Counted from the stretch's first letter, positions 26,400-36,604 are shown. The stretch is DNA of 51,698 bases from Pseudomonadota bacterium (GCA_023418595.1 JAEZZI010000028.1:1-51698); one strand, 5' to 3'. Program-made: numbers and translations. The notes: generated by a model not told the origin, from the letters alone.

Positions 26400-27432
26400 C
26401 CGCCAGCAACCCCACCGATAGAGCATAGAAATTGGAACAATTATAATCGAGAATGACGCGGTAATTCCCGGTCAACAGATACGCGGTCTGGCCCGGCCCG
26501 TCGGGCTCGATCAGCGACGCCATGACATTGTCGCCCAGCGTGCGCCCCTGCGGTGTGATCCCCAGCGCGCGCCATTCGGCCATCGTCCGCCACTGGCTGT
26601 GCCGTTCGAACACCCGCGGGCAGCGCGGCGACACCATCCGCGTCGCCAACTCGCTGCGGTTGAAGTTGCCGGGCACCCGCACCGGCACGCCCCAGGGCTC
26701 GCCCGGACGCCAGCCCGAAAACACGAAATAATTGGCGATCGACGCCAGCGCGTCGGCTTCGCTGCTCCAGATGTCGGCGACGCCGTCCCCATCGCCATCG
26801 ACGGCAAGCCGCAGATAGACCGACGGCAGGAACTGCGGATGCCCGGTCGCCCCCGCCCAGCTTCCCACCAGACGCGACCGCGGAATGCCGCGATCCATCG
26901 CCTTCAACACCGCGATGAACTCGCCCGCGAACAACTCGCGTCGGCGGCCTTCATAGGCCAGGCTGGCCAGCGACCGCGCCAGATCGAAATCACCACGCAC
27001 CGCGCCATAATTCGTCTCATGCCCCCATATCGCGACCATCACCTGCGTCGGCACACCGGTCTGTTCGGAAATTCGGTACAGCGTCGGGCGCACCCGTTGA
27101 TAGGCGTTGCGCCCGCGATTGATCCGCGACGCATCGACATGCCGCGCCTTATAGGGCGCAAAGGGCGGGATCGCGCTCGATCCCGGCGCGCCGCCCGGCT
27201 GGGCGCGATCGAGTTCGACGACGCGAGGGTTGTAGGTCAGCGTGGGCACGACCGCATCGATCGTCCGCTGGCTGACTCCCTGCCGCCGCGCCTCGGCGGA
27301 CAAGGTCCGCATATAGGCGTCGAAACTCGCCCCATCCTGCGCGAACGCGGCCGAGGAGGGACAAATGGCTGCAAGCGCGAACGCGAAGAGGCCTAGCCCC
27401 GCTCGCCGCGCATTTCCGAACACTACCCGCAT
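26383..27432 (-). CDS. Lytic murein transglycosylase, MltB family
   Basis: A 349-residue enzyme that cleaves peptidoglycan with formation of 1,6-anhydro-muramic acid. It has a signal peptide (about 1-32) and the SLT2/MltB catalytic segment IWGHETNYG with the catalytic Glu, followed by LASLAYEGRRRELF and GSWAGATGHPQFLPS. No lipobox is visible, so it is probably periplasmic rather than lipid-anchored. I chose the ATG at 27432. It heads the minus-strand block and is the last chromosomal gene before the tRNA-Ser/ICE junction. Confidence 0.93.
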   Translation of the reverse strand: MRVVFGNARRAGLGLFAFALAAICPSSAAFAQDGASFDAYMRTLSAEARRQGVSQRTIDAVVPTLTYNPRVVELDRAQPGGAPGSSAIPPFAPYKARHVDASRINRGRNAYQRVRPTLYRISEQTGVPTQVMVAIWGHETNYGAVRGDFDLARSLASLAYEGRRRELFAGEFIAVLKAMDRGIPRSRLVGSWAGATGHPQFLPSVYLRLAVDGDGDGVADIWSSEADALASIANYFVFSGWRPGEPWGVPVRVPGNFNRSELATRMVSPRCPRVFERHSQWRTMAEWRALGITPQGRTLGDNVMASLIEPDGPGQTAYLLTGNYRVILDYNCSNFYALSVGLLADEIAR

Positions 27433-27528
27433 GACGGTTGTTATGCACAGCGCGGGCGCACCGCGAAACCCCCGTCGACACATTTGCTTGCAACAAACCC
27501 GCCGATCGCCCTATTCGCGCGCTCAAGC

Positions 27529-29217
<1,689 letters not shown>

Positions 29218-29235
29218 GGTAGCGAACTCCTCACA

Positions 29236-29490
29236 TCATTGGCACGGCCCGAACAGCTCGTCGAAAACGTCGCCGAACCATGCCTCGAACACATCCACTT
29301 CCGCACTCGTGACCGGCACGCGCTCGGGCCAGTCGTCGGTGACGGTCCAGGTCGAAAGATCGTCCTTCGGGCTTTTCCCCGCGCAAGGACGGAGGCTGCC
29401 GACCGGCAGCGTGGCATAGTCGAACAGGTCGTCCGGGCATTCGGCCCGGCGACGATGGGGGCGACGATGGACTTTGCGGGCAAGGGCCAT
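29236..29490 (-). CDS. Small hypothetical protein upstream of the recombinase
   Basis: An 84-residue protein I cannot assign. The N-terminus is basic (ARKVHRRPHRRR). The C-terminal half is acidic and aromatic (AEVDVFEAWFGDVFDELFG) and looks helical. It lies 18 bases before the recombinase on the same strand and is probably co-transcribed. That place is often taken by recombination directionality factors or small accessory proteins, but nothing in the sequence proves this. Its composition looks like real protein. Confidence 0.6.
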   Translation of the reverse strand: MALARKVHRRPHRRRAECPDDLFDYATLPVGSLRPCAGKSPKDDLSTWTVTDDWPERVPVTSAEVDVFEAWFGDVFDELFGPCQ

Positions 29491-29605
29491 CCCGACAGGC
29501 TGCTTCGCGCTCGCGCCTCATGCAAAGCCTCTGTCGCGGCGAAGCGCAGATAGGGGCGAAGAGCGGCGCGCTGCATCGTAGCGTTCGATGCGGCCGGCCT
29601 CATCG

Positions 29606-29899
29606 TCAGTCGTCCGACTCGAAGCTGCGCTCCTCGCGGCAATGCCACAGGCGCAGGATGAAGATCGTCGCATCCGCAATCTCGTAGCGCAGCTCGTAAT
29701 TGCCGACGATGATGCGCCGAACCTCGCGCGGCTCGTAGGCGTCCAGCTTCTCGCCGATCCGGGGATAGTCGAGCAGCCGATCCGGCGCGCGCGAGAGCTG
29801 CTGCACGACCCGCGCCGCCGCCTCCGGGGCAACCGGACGCAGATGCTCGTGCAGCCGCACCAAATCCGAGGACGCCTTGCCGGTCCACTTGATCCTCAT
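29606..29899 (-). CDS. parE: ParE/RelE-family toxin
   Basis: A 97-residue toxin of the RelE/ParE superfamily. The pattern IKWTGKASSDLVRLHEHL, RLLDYPRIGEKLDAYEPREVRRIIVGNYELRYEI and ILRLWHCREER is typical of the ParE branch, which poisons DNA gyrase. Its start overlaps the antitoxin stop by four bases. Being next to the recombinase, the pair probably stabilises the ICE by killing cells that lose it. Confidence 0.92.
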   Translation of the reverse strand: MRIKWTGKASSDLVRLHEHLRPVAPEAAARVVQQLSRAPDRLLDYPRIGEKLDAYEPREVRRIIVGNYELRYEIADATIFILRLWHCREERSFESDD

Positions 29900-30165
29900 G
29901 CCGAAGGCGGCGGCAGCGGGGTGTCAGTGCCGAGGCTGTCCGCCCAAGCGCGCACGGCCTGATGGTCGATCACGCGCCCGGCATCGACATCTTCCATTGC
30001 TTCGAGCGTCATGCGGTGACGCTCCTCCTCCTGATCAACCCAGGCGGCGAGCGCCTGTTTCATCACCCAGCCACGCGAGCGTTCGAGCCGCGAGGCCATT
30101 GCTTCAACCTTCTCCGCGAGGTGCAGCGGGACGTGTGCGGTCAACACTTTTGTCTCAGTCGCCAT
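29896..30165 (-). CDS. Ribbon-helix-helix antitoxin (ParD/CopG type)
   Basis: An 89-residue antitoxin. The N-terminal ribbon-helix-helix (about 5-47: KVLTAHVPLHLAEKVEAMA, RSRGWVMKQALAAWV) should bind DNA as a dimer, and the C-terminal tail should wrap the toxin. I chose the ATG at 30165 because AGGTG lies at the right distance; in-frame starts at 30171 and 30174 sit too close to it. It is co-transcribed with parE from a promoter-operator just upstream and is expected to repress itself. Confidence 0.9.
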   Translation of the reverse strand: MATETKVLTAHVPLHLAEKVEAMASRLERSRGWVMKQALAAWVDQEEERHRMTLEAMEDVDAGRVIDHQAVRAWADSLGTDTPLPPPSA

Positions 30166-30186
30166 GTTCATCACCTGCTATCAACC

Positions 30187-30222
30187 CGATTAAAATATAA
30201 TCGAAATAGGCTGGAAAAGCAA
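30187..30222 (-). promoter_or_regulatory. Promoter and operator of the parDE-like pair
   Basis: On the minus strand, TTGCTT (30217-30222) and TATATT (30194-30199) are separated by exactly 17 bases, a good sigma-70-type promoter. A perfect inverted repeat CGATTA-n5-TAATCG (30187-30203) overlaps the -10 box, where an autorepressor should bind. It lies about 22 bases upstream of the antitoxin ATG. The block is strikingly AT-rich for this window. Confidence 0.7.
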
Positions 30223-30226
30223 GGTC

Positions 30227-30628
30227 AGCAGAATGGCTTGGCGCCTCCCTACGGGACCGCCGCTCTATCTCCGCTGCGCTCCGACCGAGCCCCTGACGGG
30301 TCTCGTCCCTGCCGGGTGACGATCAGCATGGCGGGGTGGCGCTGCTGCGCCGTTCGGCAATCCGCTGCGCGGATTGTTGTCTTTCCGATCTGCGGAGATC
30401 GAGCCAGGGCTGCGCCAGCCCGATCGCATCTGGTCGTTTCTCTCCCCGTCGATGGGGTGGGCGACGCTTCCCTTTAGGCCCGCCGCGCCGGGCCGCAACG
30501 CGCTGTTGGCGCGTCCTCCACTGCGTTCCGGTCCTGCGGATGCTGCCCGGCTCCGCCAGCGGGCCAACGGCAAGCTTCTTCGCCGCCCACCCCATTCCGG
30601 GGTGAGTGTGGTTTTTAGGAGAAGTGTG
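30227..30628. other. Structured non-coding leader upstream of the ParB-like gene
   Basis: About 400 bases with open frames on several strands but no recognisable protein. Perfect inverted repeats include CAATCCGC-TGC-GCGGATTG (30358-30376) and ACGCGC-TGTTG-GCGCGT (30498-30514). The decamer TCCGCTGCGC occurs at 30270 and 30361. An AGGAG close to the ParB-like ATG ends the region. It is probably a promoter/leader rather than a gene. Confidence 0.55.
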
Positions 30629-32683
30629 ATGAACGCTGTTACCGAAATCCTAGCCGCCGAGCCTGTGTCGGGCGTCGAGATTTTCGTGCCGCTCGCCAAG
30701 CTCAAGAAGTCCCCGCGCAATGCCCGCAAGGTGCCGCATGGGGAAGCCGCTATCGAGGCGCTGGCCGCTTCGATCCAGCACAAGGGGCTGATCCAGAACC
30801 TTGTCGTAGAGCCGGAAACCAAGGAGGACGGGACGCCGACCGGCAACTATCTCGTTACCGCTGGTGAAGGCCGCAGGCTGGCGATGTTGCTGCGCGCCAA
30901 GCGCAAGCAGATCAAGAAGTCGGAAGTCGTGCGCTGCTGGCTCGATACCGCCAACGATCCGTCCGAAATCAGTCTGGACGAGAACGTGACCCGGACCCCT
31001 ATGCACCCCGCCGACCAGTTCGAGCGGTTCCGCGAACTGTCCGAAAGCAAGGGCTATGGCGTGGAAGAAATCGGCGCGCGGTTTGGCGTGTCGGCTGGCG
31101 TGGTGAAGCAGCGGCTTCGCCTTGGCGCTGTCTCGCCCAAGCTGTTGCAGGTCTATCGGGAGGACGGTCTTACGCTGGATCAGCTTATGGCCTTCGCTAT
31201 CACCGAGGACCATGACCGGCAGGAGCAGGTTTTCGCCAACCTGCATCACAACCGCGAACCGTGGATCATCCGGCGCGACATGACCGCAAGCAATGTCGTG
31301 GCAGAGGACCGGCGCGCGATATTCGTCGGAGCCGAAGCTTACGCGGAAGCGGGCGGCAACATCATCCGCGACCTGTTCAGCGAGGATCGTGGCGGGTTCT
31401 TCGAGGATGCGGGTTTGCTCGATACGCTCGCCGTCGAGAAATTGCGCGAAGTTGCCGAGCGCGTTCAGGCCGAGGGCTGGAAATGGGCCGAGGCGCATAT
31501 CGACTATCCCCACGCCCACGGGATGCGGCGCTTCTATCCGCAGACCGTCGCCCTGTCCGACGAGGAGGAGGCGCGGGTCGATGAGGCATGGGCCGAGTAC
31601 GACCAGATCGTCGACGGCTATGACTCGCTGGATGAAATGCCCGAGGATTTGGCGGCGAAAGCCCGTGCGCTGGACGCCGAAATGGACGCCCTGTCCGCCA
31701 AGCGTTCCGCCTACGACCCCAATGTGATCGCCAATGGCGGTGCGTTCGTCGTACTTCAACATGACGGCACGGTCAGGGTCGAGCGCGGTTTCGTGCGGGC
31801 CGAGGACGAGGCGTTGGCGGACCCCCAGCCGGAGCCGGAAGAAGGCGATGCGACCGAGCCGCAGATGGGCGACGACGAGCAGCCGGAGGACGGCGACGAG
31901 GACGTGCAGGATGCCGACGAGGACGAAGACCCGGGCAAGCCGATTTCCGACAGCCTCACCCGTGACCTGTCCGCCTATCGGACGCTGGCGCTTCGCGTGG
32001 CGCTGGCCGAGCAGCCCGATATGGCCCTGATCGCGCTGACCCACACGCTGACCGCGCAACTTTTCTACAGCTATGCGGAGGCCGGTTGCCTTGAGGTTCG
32101 TCCGACCGTGACCCCCTTGGGGAGCCATGCGGACGGGATCGAGGACACGCCATTGGCGGCACGGGCGAGCGAGCAGCACGAGGCATGGGCCGAGCGGATG
32201 CCGCGCGACGTGGCGGACCTGTGGGGCTTCATCGTCGGGCTGGACGAGGCGAAGCGGATTGCGTTGCTGGCGCATTGCGCGGCTCGCACCGTCAACGCTC
32301 TGCGGTTGCCGTGGGACCGCAAGCCCCGGTCGCTGCAAACGGCGGACAGGCTGGCGGACGCGCTGGCGCTGGACGTGGCGAAGGACTGGACGCCGACCGT
32401 GGACAGCTACCTTGGCCGCGTCACCAAGGCGCATATCGTGGACGCTGTGACCGAAGGCGTGTCCGAGGACGCCGCTCGCCGCATCGCGGACATGAAGAAG
32501 CCGGACATGGCGCAAGCCGCCGAGCAGCTTCTTTCCGGGACCGGCTGGCTTCCTGCCGTGCTGCGGACGCCCGAACCGGAGGGAGCGGACCCCGCGCCTG
32601 CGGAGCCGGAGGACGCGGATAGCGTGGAGCAGCCGCCCGAAGTGGAGGACAGCGAAGCATCCTTTGCTGTCGCCGCCGAATAG
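30629..32683 (+). CDS. ParB/RepB-like DNA-binding protein of the ICE
   Basis: A 684-residue protein with an N-terminal ParB-like nuclease/CTPase domain (about 15-125, with AGEGRRLAML and ENVTRTPMHPADQFERF) and a helix-turn-helix (about 135-165, VEEIGARFGVSAGVVKQRLRL). A long C-terminal extension includes an acidic stretch (about 390-435) rich in Asp and Glu. Such long ParB relatives are common on alphaproteobacterial plasmids and ICEs, without a neighbouring parA. They may act in maintenance or in the newly arrived DNA strand rather than in partition. The ATG at 30629 has AGGAG 8 bases upstream. A strong terminator follows the stop. Confidence 0.88.
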   Translation: MNAVTEILAAEPVSGVEIFVPLAKLKKSPRNARKVPHGEAAIEALAASIQHKGLIQNLVVEPETKEDGTPTGNYLVTAGEGRRLAMLLRAKRKQIKKSEVVRCWLDTANDPSEISLDENVTRTPMHPADQFERFRELSESKGYGVEEIGARFGVSAGVVKQRLRLGAVSPKLLQVYREDGLTLDQLMAFAITEDHDRQEQVFANLHHNREPWIIRRDMTASNVVAEDRRAIFVGAEAYAEAGGNIIRDLFSEDRGGFFEDAGLLDTLAVEKLREVAERVQAEGWKWAEAHIDYPHAHGMRRFYPQTVALSDEEEARVDEAWAEYDQIVDGYDSLDEMPEDLAAKARALDAEMDALSAKRSAYDPNVIANGGAFVVLQHDGTVRVERGFVRAEDEALADPQPEPEEGDATEPQMGDDEQPEDGDEDVQDADEDEDPGKPISDSLTRDLSAYRTLALRVALAEQPDMALIALTHTLTAQLFYSYAEAGCLEVRPTVTPLGSHADGIEDTPLAARASEQHEAWAERMPRDVADLWGFIVGLDEAKRIALLAHCAARTVNALRLPWDRKPRSLQTADRLADALALDVAKDWTPTVDSYLGRVTKAHIVDAVTEGVSEDAARRIADMKKPDMAQAAEQLLSGTGWLPAVLRTPEPEGADPAPAEPEDADSVEQPPEVEDSEASFAVAAE

Positions 32684-32692
32684 CGGCACGGG

Positions 32693-32726
32693 GCCGGGAC
32701 CGCGCGAGCGGTCCCGGCTTCTTTTT
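32693..32726 (+). terminator. Rho-independent terminator after the ParB-like gene
   Basis: An 11-bp perfect stem (32693-32703 with 32708-32718) closes a GCGA loop and is followed by TTCTTTTTG. It starts 10 bases after the stop codon. Confidence 0.85.
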
Positions 32727-32743
32727 GTGACCGGCGAAAAATC

Positions 32744-32775
32744 GCGGCCGCGCCCGTTGGGGCGCGGCCGCTTTC
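32744..32775 (+). terminator. Second hairpin downstream of the ParB-like gene
   Basis: A perfect 12-bp stem, GCGGCCGCGCCC with GGGCGCGGCCGC (32744-32755 and 32760-32771), closes a GTTG loop and is followed by TTT. A third, 8-bp GC hairpin lies at 32788-32812. Three hairpins in 120 bases exceed what termination needs. Confidence 0.6.
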
Positions 32776-32812
32776 CCATTGCACAGGCGCCCCGCTCCGA
32801 GGACGCGGGGCG

Positions 32813-33351
32813 GCGTGCTGATAGCGGATCGACCGTTGCATTTCTGGAGGTGGGTTCGTCGAGTAAAGTTGCAGACCCACGCGGCGGGACCGCTCGGCGA
32901 CTATGATGCGGGCGATGAGCGACGGTCTATGCCAGCCTCGCGCGGGATCTCGGCGAACACATAGGGAGCGTCAGCGGCGTTCGCTCTCCTGTAGTCTTTG
33001 CGAAGGATTACTTGCGAGGTGAGCCTGGCGCGGTCCAGCAAAGAAGCGAATGCCCTCCGACTGACGATGCCCATCATAGCCACGGCGTAGAATTTCCGGC
33101 TCGGCGACAACCGCGCGGCCTCTCGATTGGCTTGATCTAACCGGGGCCGGCTTCGCCTTGATCGGCCTGGCGCAACGGCGCCGCGCGGCTTTTTTCCGCC
33201 GCCTTCGGCTTTGCATCGCGAAACAAAAAAGCCGCGCGTCGCCATCCTCCGCTGTGCTTCGGCCGCAAGCGGTGCGCGTCCGATCATCCCCGCTTCACCG
33301 ATCGCCATCGAGGCCGCGGCGGTCGTGGCCCGAAGCAAAAGGAACTTCGAC
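32813..33351. other. Non-coding leader upstream of the first DUF736 gene
   Basis: About 540 bases in which I support no gene. A minus-strand frame (32901-33497) is open but spans the DUF736 5' end and has no recognisable domain. A perfect 14-bp inverted repeat CGCGCGGCTTTTTT / AAAAAAGCCGCGCG (33182-33195 and 33225-33238) encloses 29 bases. A variant of the leader decamer, TCCGCTGTGC, occurs at 33248. An AAGGA precedes the DUF736 ATG. Confidence 0.5.
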
Positions 33352-33651
33352 ATGGCCACCATCGGCACCTTCACCCAGGCGGGCAACGGCTCCTTCAGCG
33401 GAACCATCAAGACGCTCACCCTCAACGCAAAGGCCACCCTCCGTCCGATCGAGAAGGAGAGCGATAAGGCCCCCGATTTTCGTCTCGTGGTCGGCACGGT
33501 CGAGTGCGGCGCGGGATGGAAGAAGACCAGCCGCGAGAACCGCGACTACATCTCGGTCAAGCTGGACGATCCGACCTTCGCGGCTCCGATCTACGCCACT
33601 CTGGTCGAAACCGAGACCCCCGGCGAATACGCTCTCATCTGGTCGCGCTGA
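33352..33651 (+). CDS. DUF736 family protein (copy 1)
   Basis: A 99-residue DUF736 protein (begins MATIGTFTQAGNGSFSGTI; ends in a short beta-rich domain). DUF736 proteins are typical of conjugative plasmids and ICEs in alphaproteobacteria; their biochemical role is unknown. The ATG at 33352 has AAGGA at good spacing. It is flanked on both sides by hairpin-rich non-coding DNA and seems to be its own transcription unit. A second, diverged copy lies at 39827-40162. Confidence 0.9.
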   Translation: MATIGTFTQAGNGSFSGTIKTLTLNAKATLRPIEKESDKAPDFRLVVGTVECGAGWKKTSRENRDYISVKLDDPTFAAPIYATLVETETPGEYALIWSR

Positions 33652-33660
33652 CCTCGACAC

Positions 33661-33689
33661 GGCGCCCCGCTCCCTCTGAGCGGGGCGCC
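33661..33689 (+). terminator. Strong hairpin after the DUF736 gene
   Basis: A perfect 12-bp stem GGCGCCCCGCTC / GAGCGGGGCGCC (33661-33672 and 33678-33689) with a 5-base loop begins 10 bases after the stop. The T tract is weak (TTCGTGTGTT), so termination may be partial. Confidence 0.6.
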
Positions 33690-33938
33690 TTCGTGTGTTG
33701 GTTCGCCAGTTCATAATATGGACGGGCCATCGGCCCGGCATGTTGTGAGGTGCTTGGGGCGCCGCCCCCAGCGCCCTTCGGAGCGGCTTCCGCCCAGCTT
33801 CCTTCACGCGCGAGCGCGTTCCGTGCAGCCGGTTCCCCGCGAAGCCGCCCACTCCGGTTGCACCCCCGGTCTCGCCGACGGGCAGGGTTTCAGCGCGGCG
33901 TTCCGCTGCGCGGAAACCCAAGCCCAAGGAGTTCAGCC

Positions 33939-34778
33939 ATGTGTCATCAGCTTGCCACCCGGTTCGGCCGCAACGCCCATCAGATCAGCGGCCGTGAGGC
34001 GCTCGACAACGAGGCGCTGTATCGGCACGTGCCGTCCATCTTCGCCCGCGAGGCGCACGACAGCCGTTCGGAGCGCTATGTCTATGTTCCGACCATCGAC
34101 ATCGTGGAGGGGCTGCGCCGGGAAGGATGGTTCCCTTTCTTCGCGGTTCAGTCGGTTCCGCGCGACGGCAGCCGCCACGGCCACGCCAAGCACATGCTGC
34201 GCCTGCGCCGGGACGACGGTATCGGCAAGCCCGAGGCGGCCGAAGTCATCATCGTCAACAGCCATGACGGGACCAGCGCCTATCAGATGTTCGCCGGGAT
34301 GCTGCGGTTCGTCTGCACCAATAGCATGATCGCGGGCGAGCGGTTCGAGGAGGTCCGCGTGCCGCACAAGGGCAACATCCAGCACGATATAATCGAGGGT
34401 GTTTACACCGTGGCGGAGGACTTCCCCCGGCTGATCGACGCCAGCGAGACCATGAAGGAGGTTCGGCTTTCCGAGGAAGAGCGCCGCTTACTCGGCGAGG
34501 TCAGCCTGGTCGCGCGCTACGGAGAGGACGAAAGCCCGTTGCGGCCCGAGCAGATCATCGAGCCGCGCCGCCGCGAGGACATGGGTGACAGCCTGTGGAC
34601 CACGTTCAACGTCATTCAGGAGAATGTCGTTCGGGGCGGATTACAGGGCCGCAAGCGCAATGCCGAGGGCCGTATCCGCCGCAGCCAGACCCGCGCCATC
34701 AACGGCATCGACCAGAACGTGACGCTCAATCGCGCGCTTTGGACACTGGCCGAAGGGATGCAGCGCCTCAAAGCCTAA
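33939..34778 (+). CDS. DUF932 domain protein
   Basis: A 279-residue protein of the DUF932 family (phage/plasmid-like TIGR03299 relatives). Characteristic parts are YVPTIDIVEGLRREGWFPF, LRFVCTNSMIAGE and TTFNVIQENVVRGGL. Such proteins are widespread on conjugative elements and phages; the function is unknown. The ATG at 33939 has AAGGAG 8 bases upstream. A 250-base leader precedes it, containing the decamer TCCGCTGCGC in a small hairpin (33901-33916). Four further perfect hairpins follow the gene. Confidence 0.9.
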   Translation: MCHQLATRFGRNAHQISGREALDNEALYRHVPSIFAREAHDSRSERYVYVPTIDIVEGLRREGWFPFFAVQSVPRDGSRHGHAKHMLRLRRDDGIGKPEAAEVIIVNSHDGTSAYQMFAGMLRFVCTNSMIAGERFEEVRVPHKGNIQHDIIEGVYTVAEDFPRLIDASETMKEVRLSEEERRLLGEVSLVARYGEDESPLRPEQIIEPRRREDMGDSLWTTFNVIQENVVRGGLQGRKRNAEGRIRRSQTRAINGIDQNVTLNRALWTLAEGMQRLKA

Positions 34779-35294
34779 CTATCGCCGCCGCAGGGCCGAG
34801 CTCGGCCCTGCGGCTTCGCCATTTCCGCGCCGATCCGCTGCGGCGGATCGGCGGCGGCCGCGCGTCCCCAAGGTCCGCGCGGCCGCAAAGGTTCGCTCGC
34901 CGGGCTGCCGCCCGGCTCGCTTTGGGTAGTCATTTCGGCAGTGCTGTTCTATGAAGTCCTCGGGCCGCTACGCGGCGGCCTGGGGTGTGGAAACCCCGGA
35001 TTAACCGGTTCGGCGCCGGCCGTGACGGCGTCGCGATCCTTGACCATGCGGTCGGGGAGCCTGCGACGTATGTCCAGGTGCCTCGGTGCTAAAGGTCGTA
35101 GGAACCGAGTTAATCCGGTTTTCCAACTCCCCGATCACGGGTTCAGGAGCTGTTTGCGGGGGCGCACCGCAAATCAGCAGCCCTGTGAATTGTCGAGGCA
35201 TTGCAGATTCCGCGCGCAGTCATGCAGAACGAGCGCATCGAAAATGCTCCGACATTGGCTTATTGGTTAACGCGGGCGGGAAGTCGGGGGCATC
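34779..35294. other. Hairpin-rich intergenic region downstream of DUF932
   Basis: No supported gene. Four perfect hairpins lie in 130 bases: a 26-base palindrome (34788-34813), CGATCCGC-TGCG-GCGGATCG (34831-34850), an 11-bp stem with an 11-base loop (34854-34864 with 34876-34886), and GCCGGGC-TGCC-GCCCGGC (34899-34916). The right half is less GC-rich and probably holds the promoter of the next gene. Confidence 0.6.
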
Positions 35295-35567
35295 ATGGTC
35301 AAGATGGGATTCGATGAATGCGCGCCTGATTCGCAGCAGCTCACCAGCTATGACGAGGGTCATTTGGCGGACTATCTGCGCTTGTTAGATGCTAACGCAG
35401 ATGGAACCGATTGGCGCGAGGCAGCGGGACTGATTTTCGGCATCGACGCCGCCGTGGAGCCGGATCGTGCGAAGACGATGCATGACACTCATCTAGCTCG
35501 CGCGCGGTGGATAACAGAGGTGGGATATGCTCATCTGCTCGGCTGTCAGCCCCCGCTAAACCGTTAA
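35295..35567 (+). CDS. Short DUF2285-like protein
   Basis: A 90-residue protein resembling short DUF2285 proteins of rhizobial and sphingomonad ICEs. The pattern SYDEGHLADYLRLLDA, DWREAAGLIFGID and ARARWITEVGYAHLL matches my memory of that family. It is all-helical and probably DNA-binding or regulatory. A GGGGGC lies just upstream of the ATG at 35295. It comes before a broken longer DUF2285 gene, so two members of this superfamily stood side by side. Confidence 0.7.
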   Translation: MVKMGFDECAPDSQQLTSYDEGHLADYLRLLDANADGTDWREAAGLIFGIDAAVEPDRAKTMHDTHLARARWITEVGYAHLLGCQPPLNR

Positions 35568-35709
35568 AATTGAACTCCAATTTGGATCGAGTTCGGTTGT
35601 TATGGTCCCGCCCGCGCGACATGGTTGTGCGCGATCTTCGCTCTATCCTGTAGGTAAGGCGGCGACGATGTTGCGTTCTCCGAAATCCGCGCAGAGCGCG
35701 GCGGGGAGG

Positions 35710-36498
35710 ATGCAATGCCGACGCCACCTGGGCGTCGCCAGCGGCGCGCCGGCGGACTGTCCGACGCCCTCGGGCGCGCCGATTTAGCAGCTGAGTTCCT
35801 ACGCCGAAACCGCACCTATCGCGCCGAACACACGCAGATGCAGCAGCGCATCGCGAGCGGCGCCGTCGCGAAGAACGCCGCCGAGACGGCGTTCGCGCGG
35901 CGCTGGGGGTTGTCCTTTCGCCACGGCGCCGGATGAGCTTTTAGAGTCGGTCATCTGGCGCCCGGAGCTGACCGCCGTCACGGTCATTCTCGACGCCGCG
36001 CCGGAGGGATTTGAGACCGCCGCCCCGGTCCCTCCGCGCGCGCTGGGCGCGCTGCTCGCCGACCTGGCCGGGATCGACGGCCGCCATGTCGTCGTCGCCG
36101 ACGCGGCCGGCGAGCATCGGCTGTGGCTGCGCGATCCTGCACCGGGCAAGCCGCTCGCCGCGATCATTCCGCTCGACAAGGACTTCATCACCCGGATCGC
36201 GAGCCTGCTGCGCTTTCACCGGCGTCTGCTCGGCCGGACAGCCGGGCCGCTGCCGCGCGGCTGGCCGCTGACGGCCTATCGGCTCGCACGGCTCGACCTG
36301 ATGCTCCGCGCGATAGACCTCCGTCAGAACGGCGCAACCTACCGCGAAATCGCGACAGCGCTGGGACGCGATGACGCTGCCCGTCTTTCCGCGAGCGACT
36401 GGAAAATGTCGGCCTCGCGGTCATTCGTCGTGCGCCTGGTCCGCGACGGCATCGCCATGATGAATGGCGACTATCGCAAGCTGCTCCGCATTCGTTGA
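35710..36498 (+). pseudogene. Frameshifted DUF6499/DUF2285-type regulator
   Basis: Homologous segments lie in different frames. One frame encodes ALGRADLAAEFLRRNRTYRAEH to ARRWGLSF and stops at 35936. The +1 frame then continues directly (ATAPDELLESVIWRPELTAV) through a full DUF2285 domain, ending KMSASRSFVVRLVRDGIAMMNGDYRKLL. One extra base near 35920 explains the break. A possible second shift near 35745 separates an N-terminal DATWASPAA from the rest. The normal protein, about 250 residues, is a transcription-regulator-like component of trb-type ICEs. A sequencing error cannot be excluded. Confidence 0.75.
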
Positions 36499-36604
36499 TC
36501 GTCCTAAACGGCCCCTCGAAATTGGATTATAGGACTTTCACGCAATATAAGGTCGCGCAGTTTCCGGCGCGGCGGCGTTGCGGCAGCAAAGTAACGACCT
36601 AACA

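Noticed and set aside
30629..32683. Chromosomal partition ParB
   Set aside because: No parA partner, more than twice the normal length, and embedded in ICE genes.
32901..33497. 198-codon minus-strand frame over the DUF736 leader
   Set aside because: It covers the start of a clear plus-strand gene, has no known domain and its composition follows the GC-rich leader.
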